Positions 19,801 to 27,756 of a stretch of 64,000 nucleotides of DNA are shown one piece after another. The position numbers and the translations under genes were made by a program. The DNA lies in the NCBI GenBank assembly GCA_031422915.1, contig JANPEK010000135.1, positions 70,255 to 134,254 of the forward strand. The letters are read 5' to 3'. The notes under the pieces are model-generated. The model was not told the DNA's origin. It was given only the letters and a program-made list of their open reading frames with translations, and made no database searches. Position 1 is the stretch's first letter. Each line of letters starts with the position of its first letter. This DNA comes from JANMEX01 sp031422915 (lineage in GTDB: Bacteria; Pseudomonadota; Alphaproteobacteria; Rhizobiales; Rhizobiaceae).

Positions 19801-22797
19801 GTTGGCCGCAGCGACGTCTACAACCGTGCGGATCGCCTGGTTGGCACTGTTGTCAGTTGTCGTTGTCGTGGTCACATCGCCATTGCCACCAATGACGCTG
19901 ACGGTGCGGATTGACAGGTCAATCGTGCCGTTACCGTTGAAGTCCTGCTGGATGTGATTCAACAGCCCATTGTCACTGGTCACTTTAGTTGAGCGATAGA
20001 TGGCGTTTCCATGACCATCGCGCTCGGTGATGACCTCGGTGACCGATCCGGAAGCAGACACAAACACGGACCTGTTTTCAGAAAAGCCGATGATGCCATC
20101 GGCGTTGCGGTCACGCGTGACAGTCTCGGTAAGGCCATCAGCGCTGACTGTGTTGGTTTCAACCGCAATCAGGGTCCCGCCAGAGGAGAAGAACTCGATC
20201 GTCGTGGTTTTTGTGCCGTCATCGCCGATTTTCTCAGAGCTCACCCAATCATCAAAAGCGTCGGAGCCCGCATTGTAAGCTGTTGTGACGTCACGGTGGT
20301 CTGCCGAGGTGGTGACAACCGTCTTGTCCCGCACTGAGTTGTCGGCGTTCTTGAGAACCGTTGTCCGTTGGGTGCTGCCATTGGCGTTGATGACCAACAG
20401 CTCGGTTTGCGTTCGGTCGATCGCATTATCGCCGTTCCAGTCGATGGTGGTGGTCTTGGACAGACCATCGTCCGAGGTCGTAACGATGGTCTTTTCGAGC
20501 AGCGTGTTGTTGTAGCTTCTGACTTCCGTGGTTTCGGTGCTGCTGCCGTCAGCAAGAATCGCGTCCGTTGTGATCGTCCTTTGGTCATAGATCGCGTCGC
20601 CGTTCACATCCTCATCGACTGTCTGGATGAGGCCATTTGCCGAGAGAGTCGTCACGGTGCGCTGCTGCAGCATGCCGTTCTCGTCAAGCACCGAGAGTTC
20701 GCTGGTGCGGACGCCATTGACTGCAACACTTGTGACTTCTGTGATGTCAGCAGCGCCGTCGCCGTTGATATCACGGGCAACGGATACAGAGCGCAGAGTG
20801 GTGTTGGCCGTCGTCACCGTCCTGCTGACCAGATCGCCGACGCCATCTGTGACGGTTACTGTCTGCACGCGGCTGCCGTCAGCGTTCAGCAGAATCAAAT
20901 CTGTCGACGTGAAGTCGACCGTGCCGTCGCCGTCCACATCGGAAGTTGTGGTGCTGGACAAACCATCGTCGCTGACAATTTGAACGGTCTTGCTGATCAG
21001 CGAATTGTCCGCCGACCTGTTAGAAACCGTCTCGGTCGTGCTGCCATTGGTATTCAGAACCTTGACGTCCTGAGTGACGAAATCAAATACTTCGTCGCCG
21101 GTGACATCTCTCTGGATTGTGACGGACAAGCCGTCATCGCTCGTCGTCTTCACGGTCTTCTCGCGGAGTGACCCGTCGCCATTCTTGACGAGTTCAGTCT
21201 CGGTCCTGCTGCCGTTGACATTCAATACGGTAGCGTCGGAAACGACCGTTTCAAAGGCGCCATCGCCGTTGGCGTCCGTTTGAATCGTCGAGACCAACTC
21301 ATTTGCCGAAACGATGCTGATCGACTGTGACGCCACAGTCCCGTCGGCATTCTTGTCCACGATTGTGGTCGTCGTTGAACCGTTTGCCGCCTCGACACTG
21401 GTGATGATCCGGTCATCATGGTCGTCACCGTTGGCGTCAGCGCTGATTGTTTGCGTGCGACGGTCCGCGCTCATCGATTCCACGGTCTTCGACAGGAGAT
21501 TGCCGTCGGAGCTGCTCTCGGTGACGGTGCGGACGTAAGAACCGTTGTTAATATTGACGACGGTCGAATCGAGAATCGTCAATTCGTACACATTGTTGCC
21601 GTCGGCATCGACATGGGTCGTGATAATCTTGCCGTTGGCGCTGGTGTCCACATAGGACTGGTCGCGAAGGCTGTCGTTGCCGTTGCGGTGCGTTATGGTG
21701 TGCGTAGATGACAGGTTGGTGTTGGTCACCGTGACGTCAATTGTCTTCAGATCAATCGTGGTGTTGCCATCTATGTCGGTCGTGGTCGTTTTGGTCTCAG
21801 TCTTGGTGTTAGTGTCAAATGAACTGACGCTGGTCGAACGGTTGATCAGCGTGCCGTCAGGCTTGTAATTAGATGTGACCGATGTCGTTTGAACGGTCGA
21901 GGGCGCAATTGTTGCGAAGCTGACGATCGTTTCGCTGTCGTTAACGCCATTGCCGTCCGTGTCGGCCTTTACCGTCGACGTGATTTTGTCCGCGCCAAGC
22001 GTGGTGACTGTCTTGCTCTGCAGCGTGCCATTGCCGCTGAACACGCTCACCGTCTCGCTGCGGCTGGTGTCGGCATTGACCACCGTCACATTGGTCGTGG
22101 TCTGATCGTTGACGCCATCGCCGTTGATGTCGTGGGTCTCTGTCTTGCTCAGCGCATTTGCGCTTTGGGAAACCGTGACTTTCTCACGCAGCGATCCATC
22201 ATTGTTGGTAACCGTGTTAGTCGAATTGGTCGATCCGTCTCCATTGACCACGATGACCGTGGTTTCTCGAATGTCAGTCGTGGCGTTGCCGTCAAGATCG
22301 CGGTCCGTGACCTTGCTGCGCCCGTCAGCACTCACCGACATCGTCACCTTGTCCCGAAGCGACGCGTCGCTGTTGGTCTCGGTAATGGTCTCGATGCGTG
22401 AATTGTTGGCGTTGATGACGATCAGGCGTGTTGATGTGAGGTCCGTGGAACCGTTGCTGTCATAATCGGCGGTTTCTGTGTTGGTCTTGCCGTCTATGCT
22501 GACCGACGAGGTCTGCGTGCGTATCACCGCGCCGTTCGGGGCAAGGTCGCTAATGGAGACAGTTCGGTGGCCGTCGGAATGTGTCGTGCGCACCTCGCGC
22601 TGGTCATACCAGCCGCCGCCTTCGCTATCGCGCAGTATTGTCGTGATCTTGCCGTCGGCAGAAACCTGTGTGTCCGTCTGGTCAGTAAACACGCCGTTCA
22701 GGGTGTTCTTGACCTCCTCGTGCCGCGTGGAGCCTGCGCCGGTCGTGGTGGTGATGGTCTGACCCGGTCCCACACGCCGTCGCCATTGAAGTCCCAC
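13885..22797 (-). CDS. RTX-type giant repeat protein, main C-terminal part (frameshifted)
   Basis: Frame of 2970 codons, cut from its N-terminus by a frameshift near 22760. In order: about 1500 residues of ~60-residue repeats with EF-hand-like loops (DINGDGVND, DANGDG); a DUF4214-like region near residues 1520-1760; RTX nonapeptides and HBPD-type segments; at least four ~147-residue units carrying VFEFADGTTVS; further RTX and N-I-N-A-T-G repeats; and a final segment (DADGFGGVAAIQFAQV) typical of type I secretion substrates. Predicted: calcium-binding, secreted, adhesin- or S-layer-like. No exporter genes are in the window. The long open frame after the shift points to a recent mutation or a sequencing error. 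Confidence 0.8.
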   Translation of the reverse strand: MGLQWRRRVGPGQTITTTTGAGSTRHEEVKNTLNGVFTDQTDTQVSADGKITTILRDSEGGGWYDQREVRTTHSDGHRTVSISDLAPNGAVIRTQTSSVSIDGKTNTETADYDSNGSTDLTSTRLIVINANNSRIETITETNSDASLRDKVTMSVSADGRSKVTDRDLDGNATTDIRETTVIVVNGDGSTNSTNTVTNNDGSLREKVTVSQSANALSKTETHDINGDGVNDQTTTNVTVVNADTSRSETVSVFSGNGTLQSKTVTTLGADKITSTVKADTDGNGVNDSETIVSFATIAPSTVQTTSVTSNYKPDGTLINRSTSVSSFDTNTKTETKTTTTDIDGNTTIDLKTIDVTVTNTNLSSTHTITHRNGNDSLRDQSYVDTSANGKIITTHVDADGNNVYELTILDSTVVNINNGSYVRTVTESSSDGNLLSKTVESMSADRRTQTISADANGDDHDDRIITSVEAANGSTTTTIVDKNADGTVASQSISIVSANELVSTIQTDANGDGAFETVVSDATVLNVNGSRTETELVKNGDGSLREKTVKTTSDDGLSVTIQRDVTGDEVFDFVTQDVKVLNTNGSTTETVSNRSADNSLISKTVQIVSDDGLSSTTTSDVDGDGTVDFTSTDLILLNADGSRVQTVTVTDGVGDLVSRTVTTANTTLRSVSVARDINGDGAADITEVTSVAVNGVRTSELSVLDENGMLQQRTVTTLSANGLIQTVDEDVNGDAIYDQRTITTDAILADGSSTETTEVRSYNNTLLEKTIVTTSDDGLSKTTTIDWNGDNAIDRTQTELLVINANGSTQRTTVLKNADNSVRDKTVVTTSADHRDVTTAYNAGSDAFDDWVSSEKIGDDGTKTTTIEFFSSGGTLIAVETNTVSADGLTETVTRDRNADGIIGFSENRSVFVSASGSVTEVITERDGHGNAIYRSTKVTSDNGLLNHIQQDFNGNGTIDLSIRTVSVIGGNGDVTTTTTTDNSANQAIRTVVDVAAANGLFQSTTVDKNADGVVDEMVRTFTFADGSKRVETLDQYGLDLSTASEVRLVSADGRVEELYRNLTPDLGTSIFSASASNFDIAMIRETDLSGNTITAYHEQTTHIGASDITSDIEVFESANGQSSVTSFNFDGDSVIDLQVTETRVVNQDGSTTETYDSNYRGALGHREIVETSANRLIRSVKIDLGGDDSIDETINASTVFTAAGEKIETSSKTYSNGSVIEKVVATTSADGRLETYESDFNGDGIRELTVTTQTLSDGTLVSTSTYFNVAGYRMSEDRAVTSLGGLKTVHTFDNGTVETTEFTANGRGAYVWTQTKPLALSNNTKTVSTRQTDAEGVAQWTLSIQTVTNGTTATNTYVASLSEKDLNEFLNSAADLYDTVLDRDMTKAEIEGLLQYYSGAAHTAGSAAATDLLDALLVTQEFKTKYGVPTNGDLPDTEYISIFYRNALGRAPTLAELDAIISVKGGEGVAQALADSLEHDLIGNTHLKTNNSDFRGYYVTRDHVIDEELANVQVMHLFDVVLDRAATASEIKYYSDQILKSDVTLGGVAASLFALAEATSLRGMGDANFVDALFLNAFGRAATQTEITNWSNYIDAPAGSSYGSITKAALIAAIAESPEHLGIVVTHVSTPATTYNVINGTAGNDGRTGTTGADQINGLAGGDVIHGGEGDDKIIGGLDIDLLNDHEGNERYEWTRGDGADTINDAGPSLLEVDKLVLSGVLTSEVVLTRVAYNLMVNIYGTTLEVITVLGQFGTSSTSAIDGKGIEAICFSDGTVWNLSDILARTITSGDDNPNVKDGTSYSDYILGQAGNDILNGFGGNDRIVGGTGVDTVDGSDGSDTYEWALGDGNDFINDNSLNLFENDTLVLTNVASTAVTLSRENNDLIIAIYVNGTNEVITDKDRFESAAKGYGLESIKFSDGVTWDLAELMARPYLVEGTAGSETLNGTNDNENFVGFAGNDVINGNGGVDFILGGDGTDTLSGGDGDDILDAGTGAGWQFVYGYRGSDTYVYGSNGGNVFVRGTAEIVVSSLDRVRFTDLTLGDVTLDTYNYGAGTSDGLALQFLWSDGSNSGEFRVAQEGNRIEVFEFADGTTISAIIWYTDGRPELIGTSSNDRIYGTTDSDFIFGREGDDTLSAGDHRADPGDGSDIQYLYGEGGNDSYVYSKGNGRVYIGSTAETANSGASDRVIFSDLTLGDISFSTTNYASSTAPQEGLAFNFDWISGNTAGQLSIALGAQHIEIFEFADGTTVSSISYNSTNGLTTLIGTASNDYIRGGMGFDSITGGAGDDVMDAGSGPGWQTMSGGAGDDTYIYGANGGFVFLGGTVETTTSGDADRIRFTDLALSDITLGYYDYTSASVHGNALRFSWTSGAGSGELRVGLEGSEFEVFEFADGTTVSSITHNSTSGLTSLIGTSGNDYIGGGTGYDSITGGAGDDVMDAGSGAGWQTLYGGAGDDTYLYGANGGLVFIGGTVETTTSGDADRIRFTDLALSDITMGYHDYTSASVHGNALRFNWNNGMSSGELRVGLEGSKFEIFEFADGTTVSAIAFNTLTGLTTLTGTDNGDTINGTNGVDVINGVGGDDRIDGLTGADQMAGGLGDDQYFVDNAGDSVSEIASEGIDEIHASMNYTLVANIERLYLTGSANINATGLVSKDDYLRGNSGNNTLTGLSGNDTLDGAAGSDVMIGGTGDDTYYVDSASDVITELSSQGSDIILASISATIAANVERLALTGGANINATGDAANNILIGNVGANVLDGLAGADTMQGGLGNDFYYVDNSADIVDEVTGGGGASDFIYASVSFTITASVERLYLTGTTNINATGRDNQVDMLVGNTGNNSPSGQNGNDVLYGGLGNDTLTGGTGLDLFRFDTLANSTTNKDTITDFSVADDTIQLSKNAYAGITLTGVLGASMFKNVTTGAVDADDRILYNSSTGELSYDADGFGGVAAIQFAQVAANLSLTNADFVVY
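15130..16990 (-). repeat. Tandem ~441-bp coding repeats in the RTX gene
   Basis: Matching landmarks (GTGCACCGA) at 15274 and 15715 are 441 bp apart, which is 147 codons. The two neighbouring units differ by only scattered bases across long stretches. Units near 16010 and 16490 are more divergent. Each unit encodes RTX loops followed by a beta segment ending in FEFADGTTVS. Confidence 0.75.
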
Positions 22798-24569
22798 GAG
22801 TTGGTAACCGTGCCGCCGGTGGCGCTGGTAACGCTCTTCAGAATGAAGGCCATCGAGCCATCGGCATTCAGCGCGGTGCTGGTGACCGTGCGCACACCCG
22901 CGCCATCGGTCGCAGTTGTTGGGGTCACGGCATAGCCCTGCACATCGCTCATCAGTGCAACATTGGCGACCGTGCCCGTGCCGCCACCCACCTTTGTGAA
23001 CAGCGTCTGGCCGGTGATCCGCGAGCCGTCCGGCAGTTCGATGCTGGTCGTGTCGGCGGTGAGGTTGATCGATGCAATGCCCGCCTCAGCCAGCGTCATG
23101 ACGCTTGTCGAGCCGTCGGCGTTGGTCACCTCGATCTTGAACTGCGAGAACGCCGCGTCATTGTTGTTCAGAACGCCATCGCCGCTTGTATCGAAAACGC
23201 TGCGGATCGCCTCCAGATCGCCGGAGGCTGTCGGGTCCCATTCGGTGAACACATATTGCTTGGTGTCGCGGATGTAGCCGAGATTGTCCGGATCAACGAA
23301 CAACACTCCATCGCCCTTAGCTGCCCATGCTGTACGGTGAAGCAGGCCGTCATCGATCGAATCCATGAATTTGCCGGATTGAGAAAATTCGGTGACGCCG
23401 ATGCCGTTGCCGTCGAGATCCAGGATTACTGGCACGCGGCCAGTCAAGCGGCCATTCTCGCCCTTCTGGCTCGGACGTCCTTGGCCAAATCCTGAATCGT
23501 AGTTGCCGCCGCCAAAATGCCTGCCGTCATTATCGCCGTAAGTATCGCCTGAACGTCGACCTCCGCCGCTGCCGCCAGAATTGCCTCTAGAGCTACTTGG
23601 ATCACTGCCTGAAGACCCGGGGCTGCTAGGATGGCTTCCCATGTTGCCACCGACGCCGCCAAGATTGCCAGGAGCGGAGCCCGGTCCACTAGAATTATAC
23701 CCGCCGCTACCACTGCCGGACGACCGGTCACTGCCAGACCCGATGGAGGGGCTCGCAGCTCCGCCGCCAAAATGTCTGCTGTCGTTGTCGCCGTACGGGT
23801 CGTTTGAAGTGCGGCCTCCGGCACTGCCGCCCGAGCTACCACCGATGCTGCCAAAATTGCCGCCACCACTCGAGCCGGGTGCATATGGACTGCCTGGTGT
23901 AGCATTTGGCCCAACATGGCCGGGGCTGTCGGGGGCAGCGGCTCTGTCAGCATCGTTGCGTTCTTGGCGTTCGTCGGGAGAGAGGCCGCCACGATTGGTT
24001 CTACCATAGTCGCGTTCCTGCGCAATTTCGCGAGCGCGATTTTTGTCTTGCTCAAGTGCTTGCTTGGCCTCAAACAGCGACAATCCGTCCTTATCAAACT
24101 CAGCAATATCTGCTGAATTCAGTTCCGGGCTATTAACAATTCCGGCCTTTTCCGCGGGCTCATTCTCAAGTATGGATTTTAATGCTTTGACGCCGTAGTA
24201 GTGACCCAGAACTCCGCCGATAATTCCCCCAAAAATAGCGCCAGGCAATCCTATCCTAGCCCCCAAAGTTACACCAAACGACGCCCCATATTCCGCTCCA
24301 GCCAAGCCGCCGGCTTGCGCGACTGCCTCCTTTGCGGCTCCGACTGAGCCAGATTTGTCATATGCATGATTGACTGCAACCCCGGCCCCTACGACGCCAA
24401 ACGTAATCCCGGTCCCCATTACAGCGCGACTAATTGCCCGGCCCACTTCAAAGACGTGCATTAAGCCATGGACCCCGCCGAAATATCCTGAATTAGTTAG
24501 TCCATAGGCCTCCAAACCATGATCAACTTCTGCACTCGAATCGTGCGCTTGGTCTGAAGCGTTAGTCAT
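22698..24569 (-). CDS. RTX-type giant protein, N-terminal part (frameshifted)
   Basis: From the ATG at 24569 this frame encodes 623 residues and ends out of frame at 22698. The first 150 residues hold glycine-rich hydrophobic stretches (GAIFGGIIGGVLGHYYG), then a charged part, then a long Gly/Ser/Pro linker. From about residue 370 there is a globular region with VILDLDGNGIGV and FDTSGDGVLNNND calcium loops. It runs into NSWDFNGDGVWDRV, after which the frame is lost; in the other frame the repeats resume as QTITTTTGAG. So this and 13885-22797 are one gene of about 3,580 codons. Its start overlaps the upstream membrane gene by 8 bp. Confidence 0.75.
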   Translation of the reverse strand: MTNASDQAHDSSAEVDHGLEAYGLTNSGYFGGVHGLMHVFEVGRAISRAVMGTGITFGVVGAGVAVNHAYDKSGSVGAAKEAVAQAGGLAGAEYGASFGVTLGARIGLPGAIFGGIIGGVLGHYYGVKALKSILENEPAEKAGIVNSPELNSADIAEFDKDGLSLFEAKQALEQDKNRAREIAQERDYGRTNRGGLSPDERQERNDADRAAAPDSPGHVGPNATPGSPYAPGSSGGGNFGSIGGSSGGSAGGRTSNDPYGDNDSRHFGGGAASPSIGSGSDRSSGSGSGGYNSSGPGSAPGNLGGVGGNMGSHPSSPGSSGSDPSSSRGNSGGSGGGRRSGDTYGDNDGRHFGGGNYDSGFGQGRPSQKGENGRLTGRVPVILDLDGNGIGVTEFSQSGKFMDSIDDGLLHRTAWAAKGDGVLFVDPDNLGYIRDTKQYVFTEWDPTASGDLEAIRSVFDTSGDGVLNNNDAAFSQFKIEVTNADGSTSVMTLAEAGIASINLTADTTSIELPDGSRITGQTLFTKVGGGTGTVANVALMSDVQGYAVTPTTATDGAGVRTVTSTALNADGSMAFILKSVTSATGGTVTNSWDFNGDGVWDRVRPSPPRPAQAPRGTRRSRTP

Positions 24570-25194
24570 GCTGCGAGCCCCCATTCCTGTTTCCGCCCTT
24601 GAACCTGCTGATCGTCCAATAGCGAAAATTGTATACGTATATTGAAGCAAGTAAGAATGAAACTAAAATCGTATCAAATGCTAATATTATGCCGTTTTTG
24701 TACATCATCCCAATGAAAGATATTTTAGTTTCAGTGGTAAATAGATAGAAAATAAGAAGCCCAAAAAATATTGCTTTCCCTTTCAAGTCTCTATTGCTTT
24801 TTATTACAATTAGATCAATAGTTGCTTTAGTCTTGGAGAAATAAGCTTTATATATACTTACAACTATAACAATTATACCCAGCAAAACCGATGAAAACAC
24901 CAAAGAAAAATAGTAAATATCGAAATCAAGAATTGGCGATGATCCGAAAGATTTATTCAATTCAACTAGATTTGCATAAAATCTTGGTATCAATTCAATG
25001 GTGTGATTATATTTTACCAAGAAAACCTTCATCATAATATAATCTTTAAAATAAGTGATCGACAAATAGACAAGAAATACGAACATTGGAGAGAAAAATA
25101 GCACAAATTGCCCGTTGCGATGCATTTCACTCGCTTTTTCCTCGCCAAGCTCAGAAGAGTCAACTTTGCTAAAAGCCGTACTTGGTCTATTCAT
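24562..25194 (-). CDS. Small polytopic membrane protein, function unknown
   Basis: From the ATG at 25194 it gives 210 residues (MNRPSTAFSKVDSSELG). Four hydrophobic segments lie near residues 33-50, 92-115, 142-160 and 170-195; the loops are rich in Lys and aromatic residues. The region is much richer in A+T than its neighbours, a sign of separate origin. It lies between the GNAT-like gene (35-bp gap) and the RTX gene (8-bp overlap), so it is probably co-expressed with both. I recognise no family. A role in export or anchoring of the giant protein is a guess from position only. Confidence 0.65.
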   Translation of the reverse strand: MNRPSTAFSKVDSSELGEEKASEMHRNGQFVLFFSPMFVFLVYLSITYFKDYIMMKVFLVKYNHTIELIPRFYANLVELNKSFGSSPILDFDIYYFSLVFSSVLLGIIVIVVSIYKAYFSKTKATIDLIVIKSNRDLKGKAIFFGLLIFYLFTTETKISFIGMMYKNGIILAFDTILVSFLLASIYVYNFRYWTISRFKGGNRNGGSQHD

Positions 25195-25229
25195 ATCGAA
25201 TAACTTTCGCTGTATATGGAAAAGCTGTT

Positions 25230-25880
25230 CTACACCAAATAATTCCCTCCAGCAAACGCCGCTCCAACCGCCCGCAATAGCTTGTCTGTCGTCGCCAAAC
25301 TCGTACCCGTCGTGACATTCACCTGCACATGTGAAGCGCCCTTGTCTGCCTTCCATTGCCGCACGGCGGCGATCAGCCCCAGAAACACTTTCGTCCGCCC
25401 AACCTGATTGAGCGCTTCCTGCTCGACCGCAATCAGCTGCACCGCCACGAAGGGTGGGCCTTCGGAGAGCATGTAATGATCACACTGCGCCCAAGCCGCG
25501 CCAACGACCGCGCCGCGGTATTCAGCAACGAGGGCGAGAATATTGTCCGGATGCGTCGCCAGAAACGCAAACTGGGCATCAAACTTCCTGTCCGAAAACG
25601 CCTGCGCGCGGAACACCGAGTTGGCGTGATGCTGTCGCAACAGCAAGCGCAGCCCTTCGCGGTCATCAAGTCCCCCGCGGCGGATCAGCAAGCCCTTGCT
25701 GCCCTTGGCAAGGCCAGTGGAGCCATTCACCACTTTTGAGGTCACCGCATTCGAAGCAGCGTCGGGCGACTGCGAGCTAGAAGGCGAACGAACACTCGCA
25801 ACCTCTGCCAGCAACACCAGTGACTGATCTGCGTCCAAAGCCGCCTGCCCCGCTTCAGTTGTAACCAACCGAACACTCAA
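25230..25880 (-). CDS. GNAT-like acetyltransferase fold protein
   Basis: A 216-residue frame from a TTG at 25880. Residues 65-216 show a GNAT pattern: an opening RRGGLDDREGLRLLLRQHH, a middle strand ILALVAEYRGAVVGAAW, the VQLIAVEQEALNQVG stretch at the acetyl-CoA site, and a helix leading to HVQVNVTTG. The first 60 residues are Ala/Ser-rich. It is the first gene of the operon that ends in the RTX protein, so it may modify that protein or a surface glycan; this is inference. There is no clear ribosome site, and a promoter-operator lies immediately upstream, so a short-leader transcript is possible. Confidence 0.65.
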   Translation of the reverse strand: MSVRLVTTEAGQAALDADQSLVLLAEVASVRSPSSSQSPDAASNAVTSKVVNGSTGLAKGSKGLLIRRGGLDDREGLRLLLRQHHANSVFRAQAFSDRKFDAQFAFLATHPDNILALVAEYRGAVVGAAWAQCDHYMLSEGPPFVAVQLIAVEQEALNQVGRTKVFLGLIAAVRQWKADKGASHVQVNVTTGTSLATTDKLLRAVGAAFAGGNYLV

Positions 25881-25894
25881 CCGCAGTTCAATTC

Positions 25895-25922
25895 TTATTA
25901 AGGTTGCATGTCAAGCATGCAA
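25895..25922 (-). promoter_or_regulatory. Promoter with palindromic operator for the GNAT-RTX operon
   Basis: On the minus strand TTGCAT (25922-25917) and TAATAA (25900-25895) are separated by 16 bp. A perfect inverted repeat, TTGCATG-N5-CATGCAA, covers 25904-25922, so it spans the -35 box and most of the spacer. That is a classic place for a repressor dimer. Confidence 0.5.
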
Positions 25923-26207
25923 TTGGGGACTTCGCACAAATCCCTTGCATCATTCTGCCTCGACAGTGGCCTTGTCAGTCTGCGTGACGGTGAACGGTGT
26001 CGATGGCTCTGGTCGTGCCTGCGTGTCCAAGTTCGAAACCGCTCAGATTATCACCTATATTGCTCTCACTCCGGTTACGCGGGCATGTCGGTGACTCGGA
26101 GCGCTAAAAGGAGGTCAACGGCCCGCCCCTTATCCTCAAGTCCTACGGAAAGCGGCCCGCGCCTCAGTTGATATAGATTCGCGCTTGTGAGCACTGTTCT
26201 GCCCAAA
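25923..26207. other. Gap between GNAT operon promoter and IS element
   Basis: No gene with family features was found in these 285 bp. The short plus-strand frame (25908-26171) lacks recognisable motifs and starts inside the operator. Confidence 0.4.
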
Positions 26208-27396
26208 GGGGGCCGTTGCGTAAATTGGTATTTGCGGTGCGTTTGTGGGTTGGCGGCGTTGGGGCGTGGGTTTGTGCCGCTTGAACGGCTGGCTTTTGTC
26301 TGATCTTGTTTGGATTTGACTGCTTTGGCCGATTTTGGACGCAGTTGTGCCTTGAGCTATGATGTTAACGTGACCCAGCGGCGCATGTTGAAGGCCATGG
26401 CGGCGATCATCACTTGGGCGGTGGCTTTGGCAAGACCGCGATAGCGGATGACGGACAGGCCCATGCGGCGCTTCAAAGTGGCGAACGTTGTCTCGACGGC
26501 AGCGCGCTGGCGGGCGATGAGCCGGTTGAACCGCTTCAGGCGCCGCGGCAGGTCGGGGTGATGCTTGTTGGGGCGGCGTATGAGGCGCGGTTTGATGCCT
26601 CTGTCTTTAAGGGCCGCTTCACGGGCATGGGTGTGATAGGCGGCGTCCGCCAGAACCGCCTGTTCATCACCACAGATCAAAAGATCGGCAGGCGTTGTGT
26701 CGTTGATGTTGGCGGGCGTGGTGATGATCCTTCGAATGAGGCCGGAGCCTTGATCGACACCAGCATGCGCCTTGTAGCCATATGACGAGCCTTGCTTGCC
26801 CTGTCTGCGTGTGAATGCGGCATCCGGATCAGAGGCTGGCGCATCGGCTACCCCGTCTGTCGAGGCGCGCGGCGGTCTTGCAGCATTGGTTTCGATGATC
26901 GTCGCATCCAGCATCGTGCCGCGCCGAAGGATCAATCCCGCTTGGTCCAACTGTTGGTCCAACTCGCCAAACAGTGTGTCCAAAAGCCCCGTATCACTCA
27001 GCAAATTGCGAAACCGGCACAGGGTCGTATGATCGGGAACAGGCGCTTCAACACTCAAACCGACAAAATGGCGGAACGACCAGCGGTCAGATATCGCATC
27101 TTCAAGCTCGGCATCGGACAGCCCATACAAAGATTGCAAAAGCAGCGCCTTGAACATCAACAGCGGGCTGTAAGCAGGCCGCCCCGCACCACCCTCATGG
27201 CGCAGCCGTGCCAGGATCTTCTCGAACCGATACCACTTCACCAACCCCGAAAGCTGATCAAGCCGCTCATTGCGGCCAATACCGACAGGCAACAGCGCAT
27301 CAACAAAGCTGAACTGTCCCGATTGCTTCACCGCCATGTTGATCCTCCAACTTCAAACACAGAGAATCATAACCACCGAATTTTGCAACGGTCCCC
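26208..27396 (-). mobile_element. Complete IS5-family insertion sequence
   Basis: The element is 1189 bp. The left end reads GGGGGCCGTTGC (26208-26219) and the right end GCAACGGTCCCC (27385-27396), an imperfect inverted repeat with 11 of 12 matches and weaker pairing for about 10 bp more. A direct AAA flanks both ends (26205-26207 and 27397-27399), consistent with a 3-bp target duplication. One transposase gene fills the interior. It seems intact and recent. Confidence 0.8.
26357..27337 (-). CDS. IS5-family transposase
   Basis: A 326-residue DDE transposase. The N-terminal domain (GRPAYSPLLMFKALLLQ near 52-68) is the DUF772-type region. The catalytic core shows the first Asp in TMLDATIIETN, the second in VLADAAYHT, and the Glu in AAVETTFATLKRRMG. 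Length and motifs match full-size IS5 members. It is the only gene in the insertion sequence at 26208-27396. It lies between the cargo operon and the relaxase and does not break either. Confidence 0.93.
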   Translation of the reverse strand: MAVKQSGQFSFVDALLPVGIGRNERLDQLSGLVKWYRFEKILARLRHEGGAGRPAYSPLLMFKALLLQSLYGLSDAELEDAISDRWSFRHFVGLSVEAPVPDHTTLCRFRNLLSDTGLLDTLFGELDQQLDQAGLILRRGTMLDATIIETNAARPPRASTDGVADAPASDPDAAFTRRQGKQGSSYGYKAHAGVDQGSGLIRRIITTPANINDTTPADLLICGDEQAVLADAAYHTHAREAALKDRGIKPRLIRRPNKHHPDLPRRLKRFNRLIARQRAAVETTFATLKRRMGLSVIRYRGLAKATAQVMIAAMAFNMRRWVTLTS

Positions 27397-27756
27397 AAAG
27401 GAAAGACAAGCCGGAATTTTACACAACAGCGATTGCCATTCAGGAAGCTACTCCGGTCAATCGATTGCCCATAGCCGATCAACGCCCCGCGCAAAATTGG
27501 TTCCTGACAATTGACGAAGCCCGTCAGCGACTGACAGGCTGCGCAAGGCCTTTATGAAGTGCGTCACTTGGTGCCATCGGCAACAGCCTACCAATGCCGC
27601 AGGCGAATGGCTCAGGAGCACCTGCTGCGCTGCTAGGAATACATCCCAGATATTCCCCAACCCGGCAGTCCAAAATCGGGGAACAAGTTAAATCCGGCTT
27701 GCTGCCTTCACCAAGAATCCTGTGATTGCCAACGTGAACTTTTTGCCAGTTGGGCC
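27397..27756. other. Gap between IS element and relaxase gene
   Basis: I see no supportable gene in these 360 bp. Frames on both strands are short and without motifs. The stretch lies downstream of the relaxase, so it may hold its terminator, but no clear hairpin with a T-run was found. Confidence 0.4.

Noticed and set aside
14900..22700. Many plus-strand open frames opposite the RTX gene
   Set aside because: They are antisense shadows of a repetitive, low-stop coding sequence and have no family motifs or ribosome sites.
22740..22790. Programmed frameshift in the RTX gene
   Set aside because: No slippery heptamer or downstream pseudoknot is apparent around GACCGGGTCAG; mutation or sequencing error is simpler.
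25908..26171. Plus-strand 87-codon frame before the IS element
   Set aside because: It starts within the operator of the divergent operon and has no recognisable features.
26208..27396. IS element as one end of a composite transposon
   Set aside because: No second copy or matching end was found in the window.
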